Below the pieces are notes generated by a model. That model had not been told where the DNA came from and ran no database searches. It saw only the letters and a list, made by a program, of their open reading frames with translations. From a bacterium (lineage in GTDB: Bacteria; Zhuqueibacterota; QNDG01; JAFGCO01), in contig JAFGCO010000042.1 in NCBI GenBank assembly GCA_016932575.1, forward strand, positions 1 to 64,000: a stretch of DNA of 64,000 bases, read 5' to 3'. Made by a program: the position numbers and the translations under genes. How positions within the stretch are numbered: the stretch's first letter is position 1; each line of letters starts with the position of its first letter. Below, in pieces: positions 42,177 to 52,413 of this stretch.

Positions 42177-43238
42177 ATGATTAAAGTACTTGTTACTGAA
42201 GATTCGCCGGTTGTTCGTGGTTATTTGCAATATGTTCTAAATTCCGATCCTGATATTGAAGTGATTGGTATTGCCGAAAATGGTGAAGAAGCTGTACGCA
42301 TGGTCGAACATAACAAACCGGATGTTGTGACCATGGATATTCATATGCCGAAAATGGATGGTTTTGAAGCCACACGTCAAATTATGGAAACCAATCCTGT
42401 CCCCATTGTGATCTGCAGTGCCAGCTGGAATCCGGAAGAAGTAGACAAAACGTTTCGCACTATGGAAGCAGGCGCTGTGGCTGCCCTTGAAAAGCCGAGA
42501 GGAATGGGGCATCCGGATTCTGAAGCATCGGTTCGTGAACTGCTTCAGACAATTAAATTAATGGCCGGTGTTAAAGTTGTTAGACGATGGTCAAAAACGC
42601 GAATTAAAAAACCGGTGGAAAAAACGATCAAGGTAGCCGAAGAAGCATCAAGAGATCTTCGGTATAAGATTGTCACTATGGGCTCTTCTACTGGAGGACC
42701 CATGGTCCTGCAGACGATTCTTGCGGGTTTGCCCAAGGATTTTCCATTACCAATCATGATTGTTCAGCATATCGCACCGGGATTCTTAAGCGGTTTGGGC
42801 GAATGGTTAAGCCGAACAACCAATTTGCCGGTACATATCGCTTCTGACAATGAGGTCATTGAGCCCGGGAAGGTTTATTTGGCTCCTGATGGATACCAAA
42901 TGGGTGTGAGCCGAGATGAACGGGTAAAATTGAAAGAGGGATATAACAATTATACACTTTGTCCTTCTGTTTCATATTTATTCCAGGCTGCCTGTGAGAC
43001 TTTTGGAAGTGAGGTGATCGGTGTATTACTGACCGGTATGGGGCGTGATGGCGCGGAAGAGTTGAAGGCACTTCGGAGTCGGGGTGCGCCTACCATTGCC
43101 CAGGATAAAGAGAGTTCTGTGGTACACGGAATGCCGGGAGAAGCGATTAAATTGGGGGGAGCAACCTATGTGCTCAGCTCTTCAAATATTTCAAAAAAAT
43201 TGGTCGAACTGGTTGTCAAATCGGAAAAAAAGAAATAA
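42177..43238 (+). CDS. cheB: CheB methylesterase
   Basis: 353 residues from ATG 42177 with TGGAG upstream; the longer frame from 42114 overlaps cheA and has no site. Receiver domain 1-125 with D54 in VTMDIHMPKMDG, linker, then the esterase with catalytic triad S171 (GSSTGGPM), H198 (IVQHIAPGF) and D291 (GMGRDGAEE). It removes receptor methyl groups, counteracting the CheR-TPR protein and giving adaptation. Confidence 0.95.
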   Translation: MIKVLVTEDSPVVRGYLQYVLNSDPDIEVIGIAENGEEAVRMVEHNKPDVVTMDIHMPKMDGFEATRQIMETNPVPIVICSASWNPEEVDKTFRTMEAGAVAALEKPRGMGHPDSEASVRELLQTIKLMAGVKVVRRWSKTRIKKPVEKTIKVAEEASRDLRYKIVTMGSSTGGPMVLQTILAGLPKDFPLPIMIVQHIAPGFLSGLGEWLSRTTNLPVHIASDNEVIEPGKVYLAPDGYQMGVSRDERVKLKEGYNNYTLCPSVSYLFQAACETFGSEVIGVLLTGMGRDGAEELKALRSRGAPTIAQDKESSVVHGMPGEAIKLGGATYVLSSSNISKKLVELVVKSEKKK

Positions 43239-43324
43239 ACACGTTGAATGTCATGGTCAGGATATTTATATAAGATAATATTCTTAATCATCATAGATCA
43301 TTTTTTTAAGTAAGGAAAAAGCAG

Positions 43325-46300
43325 GTGTTGAATCAGCAAAGACCCAAGAAAAATATTGGAATTGAAATTCTGGTTGTTGAAGACAGCGCTACACAGGCAT
43401 TGCATTTGAAGCATATACTTCAACAGCACGATTATGCTGTGACAGTGGCCAAAGATGGCAAAGATGCTCTGGAATACATGAAATCGCATAAGCCAACCAT
43501 TGTCATCAGCGATATATTAATGCCGGAAATGGACGGATATGAATTATGCCGACAGATTCGTGCTGATTCAAACTTGAAGTATGTGCCGGTTATTCTTCTT
43601 ACGCAGCTGGTCGATCCTCGTGATGTTATCCGCGGTCTTTTAAGTGGTGCCGATAATTTTGTAACCAAGCCTTACAGTGAGCAGTTTTTAATTTCCCGTA
43701 TCCAGTATATCCTGGCCAATCAGGAATTAAGAAGAAATGCCATCACTGAGATGGGCATTGAAATTTTCTTTGCCGGACAGAAGCATTTTATCACGTCTGA
43801 TCGTATGCAAATTCTCGATCTTTTGTTTTCAACATTTGAAAATGCTGTTCAGCGCAATCAGGAATTAGAGCAGGCCAACAAAGAACTCCGTAAAGCGTTA
43901 GAAACCATTGAAACGATCAATGAGGTTTCTGAAAAATTAAACCGATCTTTAAATCCAGAAGAAGTGGCCGAAGCGGTGGCGATTGGCGTGAAACGTCTGA
44001 TTGATTATGGAGAATGTCGTATATATCGTATTGATGACGATGGTCAATATCTGATCCCTCTCTATTGCAGAAAAGAAAAAATTGATCCTTCTGACAGTCA
44101 GACCATCGAAGATTTGAAACTGGAAGTGGGAGAGGGGATTATCGGGCTGGTTTTTGCCAAAGGCAAAGCAGAAATGGTAAGTGATGTTTCCAGACACCCG
44201 AAGTCCCATTTTCCTGAAGCGGACAAGCCCCCCCAGGAATCCATGCTGGCTGTTCCGATGCAATACGAAGATCAGACCCTGGGTGTAATCGCACTGTTAA
44301 AATCAGGACTCCATCAATTTTCTGATGCCCATTTAAGAACATTGTCAATCCTGGCAGGTCAGGCGGGAGTTGCTATTGAGAATGCCCGGCTGATGCAACA
44401 GGAACGACGCCGGACACGTCAGCTTTCTTTGATCAATGAAGTATCCAAAAAGGCAGCCTCAACATTGGAGATTGATGAGCTGTGCCACCTCGCTGTAGAT
44501 GCGATTCATTCAGAATATGAACATGCCCAAGTTCTGTTAATGCTTTTGGATGAGGAAAAAGAGGAACTTTATCTGCAAATGCAAAAAGGGCCTTTTACAA
44601 AGCAGATATCCAAAAAATTACACTGCCCATTAAATAAAGGAATTGAGGGGAAGGCTGCCAATACCGGTGAAGTGGTTGTCGCCAGGAATATAAAATCTGA
44701 TAAAAATTTTAAAGCCATGATTCCGGAATCGGAATCCGAGCTGGTTGTGCCCTTATCAAAGGGCGATAATCTTATAGGTGTTTTACACCTGGTCAGCAAT
44801 AAATTATATGATTTTGATGAAAAAGATATTTCAATGATGAAGACTTTAACTGACCAGATTGCGATGGCCATTGAAAATGCACAGCTATATGAAAGTGAAA
44901 AGAAAAATGCAGCAATGGCCCAGGCAGCCAGCCGGGCCAAGAGTGAATTTTTAGCGAATATGAGTCATGAAATTCGTACACCAATGAACAGCATTATTGG
45001 ATTTTCCGATTTGTTGCTCCAGGAAAATCTGCCTGAAGATTTGGCCGATTTTGTGAAAACGATAAAAATGAATGGTGAAGAATTGCTCTATATCATCAAT
45101 CAAATTCTTGATTTGGCCAAAGTAGAAACAGGCAGAATGGAAGTGGATATTGTCGATTTTGATACGCAGGAATTGGTTAAAAATGTGTCACAGTTGATTC
45201 GTCCGCGTGTACTGGATAGGGGTTTGGCTTTTCAATGTAAAACCGTCCCAAAAATATTACCACCAATTGAGAGTGACAGACTCAAAATCCGACAGGTGCT
45301 GGTGAATCTGTTGGGTAACGCTGTTAAATTCACTGAAGAAGGCAGCGTAACAATGGAAATCATTCTTGAACAGAAGAAAGACAAAAAGGGTGAGTTAACG
45401 GCCCATATTACAGATACAGGTGTGGGCATTCCACCGGAAAAACATGCGGCTATTTTTGAATCTTTTACACAGGCGGATGCGTCCATTACACGGAGATTCG
45501 GAGGCACGGGTCTCGGATTGACCTTGTGTAATCAAATGATTGAATTGATGGGCGGAAAAATCTGGTTTGAATCGGAAGAAGGGAAAGGAAGCACGTTTTC
45601 CTTTACAATTCCCGTTACTGTCATTCAAACCAAGGCACACGTTGAGGCTGCAAAAGCTAAAGTAAAAATTGAAAGAATAGAACAAGATTTGGAATCCAAC
45701 CAAGAAGCCGCTTCAGTACTGAGTCAGATCAAAGATAAAGTGATAAAACCGGAAGATGGCTCTCAACCCAAGGTATTGATTATTGAAGATAATGCCAGTA
45801 CGACGGCTTTGTTGCGTCGATATCTTGAACGGGATGGATATATTGTAGAGTCGGCCAATACTGGGGAAGACGGTCTTTTAAAAGCGAAATTCTATCGTCC
45901 GCATGCCATTATCCTTGAAATTCTTTTGCCCGGTAAAATGGACGGCTGGGAAGTGCTTCGAAGTCTGAAGTCCGGAAATTTAACCAAAAATATTCCTGTG
46001 ATTGTATGTTCTGTACTTTCTAACCAGAAAAAGGCGTTCAGTCTGGGTGCTGTCGAATATGTTGAAAAGCCTGCCAAAGAAAAGGCGATTCTTGAAACAT
46101 TGCATCGTTTTATCGGTATGCCGGAAACCAAAGACAAGGAGGTTTTGGTTGTTGATGATGATAAAACCGTTCTTGTATTGTTTGAAAGAATGCTGGCCCG
46201 TGAAGGGATTAAAGTAAAGACCTTCGACAATGGCCGGCCCGCCATCGATTATATTGAACGCAGTGATGATATTGCATTGGTTATTCTTGATCTTTTAATG

Positions 46301-47245
46301 CCAGGCGTGGATGGTTTTGATGTTCTGGCAAAACTGAAAAAGTCAAAAAAGAGCCAGGAGATACCGGTTGTTATTTATACGGGCAAAAAGCTGACTGCAA
46401 AAGACCGTTCTCGTCTGAGCCATCATTATGAGCTTCTTTTACAAAAAACAGAGGAAACACCTGATACATTATTAAAGCAATTAAAACATCTGGTGACACA
46501 AACGGTTCAGATTGAGCGTCAAGAACCCGCCTATGATGCTTCTGTAAAAGGACGGATTCTGCTGGCTGAAGATGATCCATCCGGACAAAAATTGATGAAA
46601 CATATATTGGAACGTTTGGGCTATAAAGCGGATCTGGCAAAAAATGGTCAGGAAGTTTTGGATTGGCTTCAAAGAAATAACTATGACATTGTTTTGATGG
46701 ATATGGAGATGCCAATTATGGATGGTTTTACAGCCACCACAAGAATTCGTGAACAAAAAAAGTATAAAGATTTAACAATTATTGCCTTAACTGCTCATGC
46801 CATGAAGGAACATCGTAAAAAGACGCTTGAAGCGGGATGCACCGATTATCTTTCCAAACCCGTGAATCGTGAGAAATTAGGCGAGATGCTTAAAAAATAT
46901 ATCAAAGTGCCAAAAAAGCCGGTAAAAGCAAAAGAAATGGAGAAAGAGACTGCCGCCGAAACTGAGGAAGATGATGCGATCATGGCTGAACTCACCCAGT
47001 TTTTTATTGAAGATTTAGGTGAGCGGATGAAAAAATTCCTCACAGATGTTGAGACAAAAGTTCAGGATGAAGTGGTAAGATTCGGTCATTCACTCAAGGG
47101 AACCGGCGGCTCATATGGCTTTCCTGAATTTTCAAAAATCGGAGCCGCAATTGAAGATGCAGGGAAAGCCGGAGAATGGGAAAAGGTAACCACTTTGAAG
47201 GATCAGCTGGTGAAGGCTTATGATGACCTGGACGGAGGAAAATGA
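43325..47245 (+). CDS. Multi-receiver hybrid histidine kinase with GAF sensors and Hpt
   Basis: 1306 residues from a GTG with TAAGGA 8 bases upstream. Order: receiver 1 (D63, K115), coiled coil (about 175-205), GAF 1 (205-360), GAF 2 (375-525), HisKA with H548 in [18 protein letters not shown], HATPase (about 655-770), receiver 2 (about 815-935), receiver 3 (935-1060), receiver 4 (1075-1195, [13 protein letters not shown]) and a C-terminal Hpt with H1255 in [12 protein letters not shown]. In receiver 2 the phospho-acceptor is glutamate (E865, [13 protein letters not shown]), so it cannot be phosphorylated normally. No membrane segment, so a cytoplasmic signal integrator. It overlaps the next gene by ATGA. 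Confidence 0.93.
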   Translation: MLNQQRPKKNIGIEILVVEDSATQALHLKHILQQHDYAVTVAKDGKDALEYMKSHKPTIVISDILMPEMDGYELCRQIRADSNLKYVPVILLTQLVDPRDVIRGLLSGADNFVTKPYSEQFLISRIQYILANQELRRNAITEMGIEIFFAGQKHFITSDRMQILDLLFSTFENAVQRNQELEQANKELRKALETIETINEVSEKLNRSLNPEEVAEAVAIGVKRLIDYGECRIYRIDDDGQYLIPLYCRKEKIDPSDSQTIEDLKLEVGEGIIGLVFAKGKAEMVSDVSRHPKSHFPEADKPPQESMLAVPMQYEDQTLGVIALLKSGLHQFSDAHLRTLSILAGQAGVAIENARLMQQERRRTRQLSLINEVSKKAASTLEIDELCHLAVDAIHSEYEHAQVLLMLLDEEKEELYLQMQKGPFTKQISKKLHCPLNKGIEGKAANTGEVVVARNIKSDKNFKAMIPESESELVVPLSKGDNLIGVLHLVSNKLYDFDEKDISMMKTLTDQIAMAIENAQLYESEKKNAAMAQAASRAKSEFLANMSHEIRTPMNSIIGFSDLLLQENLPEDLADFVKTIKMNGEELLYIINQILDLAKVETGRMEVDIVDFDTQELVKNVSQLIRPRVLDRGLAFQCKTVPKILPPIESDRLKIRQVLVNLLGNAVKFTEEGSVTMEIILEQKKDKKGELTAHITDTGVGIPPEKHAAIFESFTQADASITRRFGGTGLGLTLCNQMIELMGGKIWFESEEGKGSTFSFTIPVTVIQTKAHVEAAKAKVKIERIEQDLESNQEAASVLSQIKDKVIKPEDGSQPKVLIIEDNASTTALLRRYLERDGYIVESANTGEDGLLKAKFYRPHAIILEILLPGKMDGWEVLRSLKSGNLTKNIPVIVCSVLSNQKKAFSLGAVEYVEKPAKEKAILETLHRFIGMPETKDKEVLVVDDDKTVLVLFERMLAREGIKVKTFDNGRPAIDYIERSDDIALVILDLLMPGVDGFDVLAKLKKSKKSQEIPVVIYTGKKLTAKDRSRLSHHYELLLQKTEETPDTLLKQLKHLVTQTVQIERQEPAYDASVKGRILLAEDDPSGQKLMKHILERLGYKADLAKNGQEVLDWLQRNNYDIVLMDMEMPIMDGFTATTRIREQKKYKDLTIIALTAHAMKEHRKKTLEAGCTDYLSKPVNREKLGEMLKKYIKVPKKPVKAKEMEKETAAETEEDDAIMAELTQFFIEDLGERMKKFLTDVETKVQDEVVRFGHSLKGTGGSYGFPEFSKIGAAIEDAGKAGEWEKVTTLKDQLVKAYDDLDGGK

Positions 47246-48282
47246 AACCTGAAAATATGACCATTCTCACGGTTGACGATACACCGGCGAATATTCGTTT
47301 GCTGACGCATCATCTTGAAAAACAGGGGTATCGGGTTATTACAGCTGAAGATGGATTTGAGGGATTTAAAGCAGCTATTCAGTATCATCCGGATATTATA
47401 TTATTGGACATTATGATGCCGGGTACAGATGGATATGAAGTATGCGAACTTCTTAAAGCCGAAGAACAAACCCGGGATATTCCTGTGATGTTTTTAACTG
47501 CCAAAGCCGATGTAGAAGATAAAGTACGCGGATTTGAATTAGGAGCAGTAGATTATATCACAAAACCCTTTAACCTGGTTGAAATTTCCACACGGGTACA
47601 AAATCAGCTAAGGATGATACATTTTCAGCAGCAAAATGACCGTCTGAAAAAAATCTTTTATCATATTCATCCTGCCTTGCCTCTGAAACAAGCCGGACAT
47701 CTGCTGGTTCAACAAATGAAAAATCAAAAATCATCAAAGACAATGATGCCAGTCATTGAAGCCTGGCTTTCAATGGCAGATTCATTTTCAACTGAAACCG
47801 AACCGGTCAATATAAAATACTGGATTGATGATGTTGTGGAGATTGTTCAGGGTGGCGTCAGCGGGCTTGTTGGTTTTAACGTAGAGGTTGAGCAAAAAGG
47901 GGAATGCGTTGACGCATATCCAGGTTTATTGCACCTTGCACTCTTAAATGTATTTATGAATGCTTATGAGGCCATGAACAGCAAGGGATTTATTCATATT
48001 TCCAGAGAAGTCTGTAAGATGCCGGATCAGCTTGCCAAACAACTGGAAGTGGAAATATCTGAATCCTATTATAGAATCGATATCAATGACAAAGGTATTG
48101 CTGACGGCCGTGCTGTTTTTAACCTTCAAAATCCTTACGAAATTACTGATATGGATTTTAAGGAGTTTACTCTGCGTTTGGCCGCAGTGCATCAAATTAT
48201 GTTGGCTCATGGCGGTGCTTTGGATATACTGAATGATGATAAAAAAGGGCAGTTTCATACATTTCTTTATTTACCTGTTTAA
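47242..48282 (+). CDS. Response regulator with degenerate kinase-like ATPase tail
   Basis: 346 residues. Receiver 1-120 (D56 in [15 protein letters not shown] in DYITKPFN) joined by a helical linker to a C-terminal HATPase-like domain: N-box-like [12 protein letters not shown], then [10 protein letters not shown] where a G1 box would be, and a final strand FHTFLYLPV. No HisKA helix pair with phospho-histidine is visible, and the G2 box is poorly preserved. It may bind ATP without kinase function, or act on another protein. Translationally coupled to the hybrid kinase, its likely donor. Confidence 0.82.
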   Translation: MKPENMTILTVDDTPANIRLLTHHLEKQGYRVITAEDGFEGFKAAIQYHPDIILLDIMMPGTDGYEVCELLKAEEQTRDIPVMFLTAKADVEDKVRGFELGAVDYITKPFNLVEISTRVQNQLRMIHFQQQNDRLKKIFYHIHPALPLKQAGHLLVQQMKNQKSSKTMMPVIEAWLSMADSFSTETEPVNIKYWIDDVVEIVQGGVSGLVGFNVEVEQKGECVDAYPGLLHLALLNVFMNAYEAMNSKGFIHISREVCKMPDQLAKQLEVEISESYYRIDINDKGIADGRAVFNLQNPYEITDMDFKEFTLRLAAVHQIMLAHGGALDILNDDKKGQFHTFLYLPV

Positions 48283-48440
48283 TAAGGCCTCCTGTTTCAG
48301 ATAACCGGTTTTATTTTCAGTTTACGGAATCCCGGTCAGTGCTTTTATGATATTCTCTTTGAATTTTCCTTAAAGATTATTATCTTTTAATGATTAAGTG
48401 ATACATCACAAATTTTGTTTTTATTTGAAATGGAATAACC

Positions 48441-49421
48441 ATGGCCAATTTAACGACGCATTATCTGGGCCTGACTTTGAAAAATCCGATTATTGCAGGC
48501 AGCTCTGGATTGATGAAATCCATCGATAATTTAAAAGAGGCTGAAACGGCCGGCGCAGGTGCTGTGGTTTTAAAATCCATTTTTGAAGAACAGATCATGG
48601 CTGAAATCAAGCAGGAGCTGGATGTCTCGAATTTAGAAATGCATCCTGAAGCCATGGATTATATCAGGCGGTCAACCCGGGAAAATTCAATTGACGCCCA
48701 TTTAAGACTCATTGAATCAGCAAAGTCTTCACTCAGTATCCCGGTGATTGCCAGTATCAATTGTATGCGAGCAGGCGAATGGACGGAGTTTGGCCGGCGT
48801 ATTGAAAACGCAGGCGCGGATGCTCTTGAATTGAATGTATTGGTGACAGATTATGATCGTTTTGAACCTCGTGAAATTGAATCAAAATATCTGGAACTAT
48901 TAATCAGTATTAAAAATCAGGTTAGCATTCCAATTGCAATGAAAATCAGTTCACAGTTTACAAATTTACCCCATATAATCCAAACTTTAAGTGGGAATAA
49001 TGTGGATGGTCTGGTCATGTTTAATCGCTATTGGAATCCAGATATTGATATTGAAGGACAAGTGATTGTTCCGGCGAGTTCATTTAGCTCCTCCAAAGAA
49101 TTGTATACTCCGCTTCGCTGGATTGCCATGATTTCAAACCGGATCACTTGTGATATATGCGGAAGCACCGGAGTTCATGACAGCAATGCAGCAATTAAAT
49201 TGATCATGGCAGGTGCTCAAACTGTCCAGGTCTGTTCAATTCTGTATCAAAAGGGAATATCCTATCTTTCAACACTTATTCAAGGCGTTCATAAGTGGCT
49301 GGATGATCATGAATATTCTCATATTCATCAAATTCGAAAGATCATGGGTCAGAAATCTCAAAAAGAACTGGATAAGTGGGGAAGAGTGCAGTTTATGAAG
49401 TATTATTCTGAACTGGAATAG
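48441..49421 (+). CDS. Dihydroorotate dehydrogenase-like FMN protein
   Basis: 326 residues, TIM-barrel flavoprotein of the COG0167 family: YLGLTLKNPIIAGSSGLMKS, GAGAVVLKSIFEEQI, PVIASINCMRAGEWTEFGRR, LELNVLVTDYD, and FMN-phosphate site CDICGSTGVHDSNAAIKLIMAGAQTVQ (two adjoining parts). These DHOD-like proteins are common in FCB bacteria in addition to true PyrD and their substrate is not established; it may or may not act in pyrimidine synthesis. No pyrimidine genes are near. Confidence 0.85.
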   Translation: MANLTTHYLGLTLKNPIIAGSSGLMKSIDNLKEAETAGAGAVVLKSIFEEQIMAEIKQELDVSNLEMHPEAMDYIRRSTRENSIDAHLRLIESAKSSLSIPVIASINCMRAGEWTEFGRRIENAGADALELNVLVTDYDRFEPREIESKYLELLISIKNQVSIPIAMKISSQFTNLPHIIQTLSGNNVDGLVMFNRYWNPDIDIEGQVIVPASSFSSSKELYTPLRWIAMISNRITCDICGSTGVHDSNAAIKLIMAGAQTVQVCSILYQKGISYLSTLIQGVHKWLDDHEYSHIHQIRKIMGQKSQKELDKWGRVQFMKYYSELE

Positions 49422-49428
49422 AATATAA

Positions 49429-49458
49429 CCCGTTGATTTTACAACTGGTGATTTTTTT
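49429..49458 (+). terminator. Weak possible terminator
   Basis: CC-x-GTTG and CAAC-x-GG form a short imperfect stem followed after two bases by a run of seven T, 7 bases after the DHOD-like stop. The stem is weak, so this is tentative. Confidence 0.35.
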
Positions 49459-49589
49459 CATATAATGCTAAAGCCGTCATCCTTTTTGTTTTTGATTCAA
49501 AGATTTGATTACAATATTTACTTTTTTCATAGAAAACTGGTTATATAATTACTGTATGTGGTTGGTTATTGAATCATAAATCATCCGAA

Positions 49590-49605
49590 CGGTACTAAAT
49601 TTGCA
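49590..49605 (+). promoter_or_regulatory. Sigma-54-type promoter upstream of the FlhG-like gene
   Basis: CGGTAC-TAAAT-TTGCA keeps the invariant GG and GC at the right spacing, TAC after GG and TTGCA; only the first T is replaced by C. Predicted start near 49616, about 95 bases before the gene. Confidence 0.5.
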
Positions 49606-49712
49606 ATATTCGTTTATTCGTGGGTTTATACCCATAAATAATGAAGGATGTTTCTGATATCTGTCTTCTGCATGCTCGTTTTAAAGCTTGTTTATTCTTA
49701 AGGAATACAATG

Positions 49713-50777
49713 ATGGAGGCAAGGACGTCTTTTAGACAATCGAAGATATTTGCTGTCGCAGGGGGTAAGGGGGGCGTTGGAAAATCTGTTTTGGCAGCTT
49801 CGATGGGTATGGGGCTTGCCATGCTGCATAAACAAGTGACATTAATTGATGCAGATTTTGGGGGCGCTAATTTACATCGCATACTGGGTATGGAAAACAT
49901 AAGACGAAGCAATGTTCAGTTTTTAAGGAGAAAAGTACATTGTCTGGAAGAACTGGCAATTTCACATCCTCGGTTTAATCATCTCAAACTCATTCGTGGC
50001 ATGAATGGGTATCTCGGTGCGGCAAATTTGCCTTATAGTCAAAAGTTAAAAATGATTCGTCATATTTTCCGGCTGCCTGCAGATTATGTTATTCTTGATC
50101 TCGGTGGGGGTACGAATTATCATGTTCTGGATTTCTTTTGCGCTGCCGATGCCGGTATTGTTGTTGTTACACCCGACCCCTTAAGTATTTTGGAAGCCTA
50201 TCATTTTATCAAGCAGGCCTTTTTTCGTAAGCTGACTCAAACATTTAAAAATCAAGATAAAGTATCAGAGATTATTCAGCACTATGCCCATGAAGAGTCA
50301 CACAATCGTCATGCCAATGTGAATAATATGATGACGGAAATTCGATTAACAAACGCGGCTTTGGCAGACAAAATTCAAGATTTTCAAAAGCGTTTTCGAC
50401 CAAAGTTATTGGTCAATCATCTAAGGAAACCCGGTGAAGAGAATGAATGTATGGCTGTCATGGAAGCAGCAAAGGAATTGCTGCTGATCGATGTTGAATA
50501 TTGGGGCGCAGTTCACGATGATTCAACAGTCTATGATTCAGTTAAAGCGAGCCAGCCTTTTATCAGTTACAATTCAAAAAGCCGTGCCTCCCGCGATCTG
50601 GCGACTATTATTATTACCAAAATGTTGAAAAAAACGCATCTGCCTCATCATGAACCAAAGGATATTACAAAGCATTCGAATGCGAAACAGGAAAAAATAT
50701 GCTCGGTTCATTGTCTGTATTGGGAAACATGCGAATTTAAACGTGGTGGATATCCTTGTGATTTATTGCACTTATAA
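49713..50777 (+). CDS. MinD/FlhG-like P-loop ATPase with C-terminal cysteine cluster
   Basis: About 354 residues. TAAGGA lies 8 bases before ATG 49713 (5 before ATG 49710); the frame to 49641 lacks a site. Deviant Walker A GGKGGVGKSVLAASMG, switch I DADFGGANLHRILG, and DLGGGTNYHVLDFFCAADAG followed by VTPDPLSILEAYHFIKQAFF, a stretch typical of FlhG/MinD-like proteins that place flagella and other polar machines. The last 25 residues hold four cysteines (C-x3-C-x5-C-x8-C), a possible metal site not found in classical MinD. Inferred role: cell-pole positioning of the motility apparatus encoded around it. Confidence 0.87.
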   Translation: MEARTSFRQSKIFAVAGGKGGVGKSVLAASMGMGLAMLHKQVTLIDADFGGANLHRILGMENIRRSNVQFLRRKVHCLEELAISHPRFNHLKLIRGMNGYLGAANLPYSQKLKMIRHIFRLPADYVILDLGGGTNYHVLDFFCAADAGIVVVTPDPLSILEAYHFIKQAFFRKLTQTFKNQDKVSEIIQHYAHEESHNRHANVNNMMTEIRLTNAALADKIQDFQKRFRPKLLVNHLRKPGEENECMAVMEAAKELLLIDVEYWGAVHDDSTVYDSVKASQPFISYNSKSRASRDLATIIITKMLKKTHLPHHEPKDITKHSNAKQEKICSVHCLYWETCEFKRGGYPCDLLHL

Positions 50778-51092
50778 AATGCGGGTAAAAAAGTTGCAAT
50801 GATGATAAAAATTATCTACATTAAGTAAAAATGTGCAAGTTCTTATTAAGACGTATCTAATTATACGGTTGTCATCAAAGGTTCTAATATAATAAATAAA
50901 TGATACTGATTTACAGCGAGTGTTAAGCCATAGTGCGATTTGAGTCTTATGGATCCATACTGCTTTTGAACAGTGCTTCGGTTGCCCTTCATTATATAAC
51001 GTTATACATTCATGATCAGGTGTCACTGCTCATTCAGAATAGACGATTCAGAATGTATCATTACTCATGATTTAAAAATTGAATAGTTGGAT
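50778..51092. other. Intergenic region before the kinase/NtrC pair
   Basis: No gene. Notable points are the perfect palindrome TATAACGTTATA at 50995-51006 and TGATCA at 51013-51018, about 75-100 bases upstream of a sigma-54-type promoter, the usual place for enhancer sites. Confidence 0.45.
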
Positions 51093-51108
51093 TGGTTTCA
51101 TTTTTGCA
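51093..51108 (+). promoter_or_regulatory. Possible sigma-54-type promoter of the kinase/NtrC pair
   Basis: TGGTTT-CATTT-TTGCA has the -24 TGG, the -12 TTGCA and exact spacing, but TTT in place of CAC/TAC, so it is the weakest member of the set. It would suggest autoregulation by the NtrC-type protein. Confidence 0.4.
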
Positions 51109-51161
51109 GTTATCAAAGGGCTGTTTTTTGATTTTGTTATCTATTAGGAGCTTCTTAATTG

Positions 51162-52397
51162 ATGAGCCATCCGTCGCCAAAAAAATGTAAATGTGCAGAA
51201 TTTTTTGGGACATTCAATCAGGGAATCCCCGAAATTCAAGCCTCCTATCACGATCTAAGTCATGAAATACAAAAGCATAACAAATCTCTCGCGTTAAAAA
51301 TTCGACAGCTTGAAGACCATCTTGAAAATGCCGATTATTCACAACAGTTTTTTTATACGATTTTGGACAGTATAGACGAAGGTGTCGTGGTTGTCGATAA
51401 CCATGAGCGTATAATATTCATCAATCGCGGCGCTGAGATTTTAACAGGTTACACTCGAAAGAGTGCCGTAGGATGTTTATATAAAGAGTTGTTGGGTCAG
51501 CATCTCAGTGAGCGTTTTACACCGGCATACACTTTGAAATATAAAGAATCTCAGCTCTGTCAGGAAAAAGAAATAATATCAAAATCCAAGAAAAAAATTC
51601 CGGTTCGTTTCAGTTCATATCCCATATTTAATCGACAAGACCATTTGGCAGGCGTTATTGAAGTGATAACGGATTTAACCCGGTTAAAGCAATTGGAATC
51701 TGTTAAGCAGGAAATCAGGACGCAGGCTTCTTTAGAACAAATGGCCGGATTGATTGCCAATGAGATTCGAAATCCTCTTGAGGGTATTTTAGGCAATGTT
51801 GATGTGATTATGAAATCCTCCCACAAGGAGTGTGAGTATAAGGATCGACTGCAAGCAATAAAGACCTCTGTTGATCAGATTAATTCTGTCGTTTCCCGTT
51901 TTCAATGGTTTGCCAAATCTGTAAAACCTAACTTTGAAACACTTGATTTAATTCAATATATAAAGGAAGTATTGAAAATTTTTATTAAAAACAACCATAT
52001 CGATGAGAACAAAATAATTTTTAATTTCATCTATCCCAGATCTCATAAAACCTTTATGTGGTCTATTGATCCGGTTCTTTTGGAGCAGGTTTTATTTGAT
52101 ATATTAGATAATGGGGTGAAGGCTTTATCCGAAACCGGTACAATTACGATACACCTTTTAAGACATTCGGGTCTTTTAAAAAATGATTCAATAGAAATTG
52201 ACATATCAGATACCGGTCGGGGAATGAGCAGAAAAGAGCTAAGTCAATTGTTTACGCCATTTTATACAACGCGTGCAAGAGGGTTGGGATTGAGTCTGGC
52301 GGTTGCACGTCGTTTTATTATTCTACACCGGGGAAATATACAAGTTGAAAGCGCTGTCGGTAAAGGGAGCACGTTTAAAATCAGTTTGCCGAAATAA
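51162..52397 (+). CDS. PAS sensor kinase of the NtrB type, phospho-histidine missing
   Basis: 411 residues from ATG 51162 (AGGAG 11 bases upstream; TTG 51159 at 8 bases is possible). Coiled coil near 30-60, PAS domain (about 62-175, ILDSIDEGVVVVDNHERIIF), then a HisKA-like helix EQMAGLIANEIRNPLEGILG. The position normally occupied by the phosphorylated histidine (HEIRNPL) is asparagine, N200. The HATPase is present (N-box FDILDNGVKAL, G1 DISDTGRGMS, F-box LFTPFYTT, G2 RGLGLSLAVARRF). No membrane segment. Paired with the NtrC-type gene 16 bases downstream. It may be a phosphatase-only or signal-sequestering partner. Confidence 0.88.
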   Translation: MSHPSPKKCKCAEFFGTFNQGIPEIQASYHDLSHEIQKHNKSLALKIRQLEDHLENADYSQQFFYTILDSIDEGVVVVDNHERIIFINRGAEILTGYTRKSAVGCLYKELLGQHLSERFTPAYTLKYKESQLCQEKEIISKSKKKIPVRFSSYPIFNRQDHLAGVIEVITDLTRLKQLESVKQEIRTQASLEQMAGLIANEIRNPLEGILGNVDVIMKSSHKECEYKDRLQAIKTSVDQINSVVSRFQWFAKSVKPNFETLDLIQYIKEVLKIFIKNNHIDENKIIFNFIYPRSHKTFMWSIDPVLLEQVLFDILDNGVKALSETGTITIHLLRHSGLLKNDSIEIDISDTGRGMSRKELSQLFTPFYTTRARGLGLSLAVARRFIILHRGNIQVESAVGKGSTFKISLPK

Positions 52398-52413
52398 ATG
52401 GGGAGAACAGGCT

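Noticed and set aside
50783-50798. Sigma-54-like GGGTAA-AAAAG-TTGCA after the FlhG-like gene
   Set aside because: The -24 half is poor and it lies 360 bases from the next gene; the site at 51093 is closer and better spaced.
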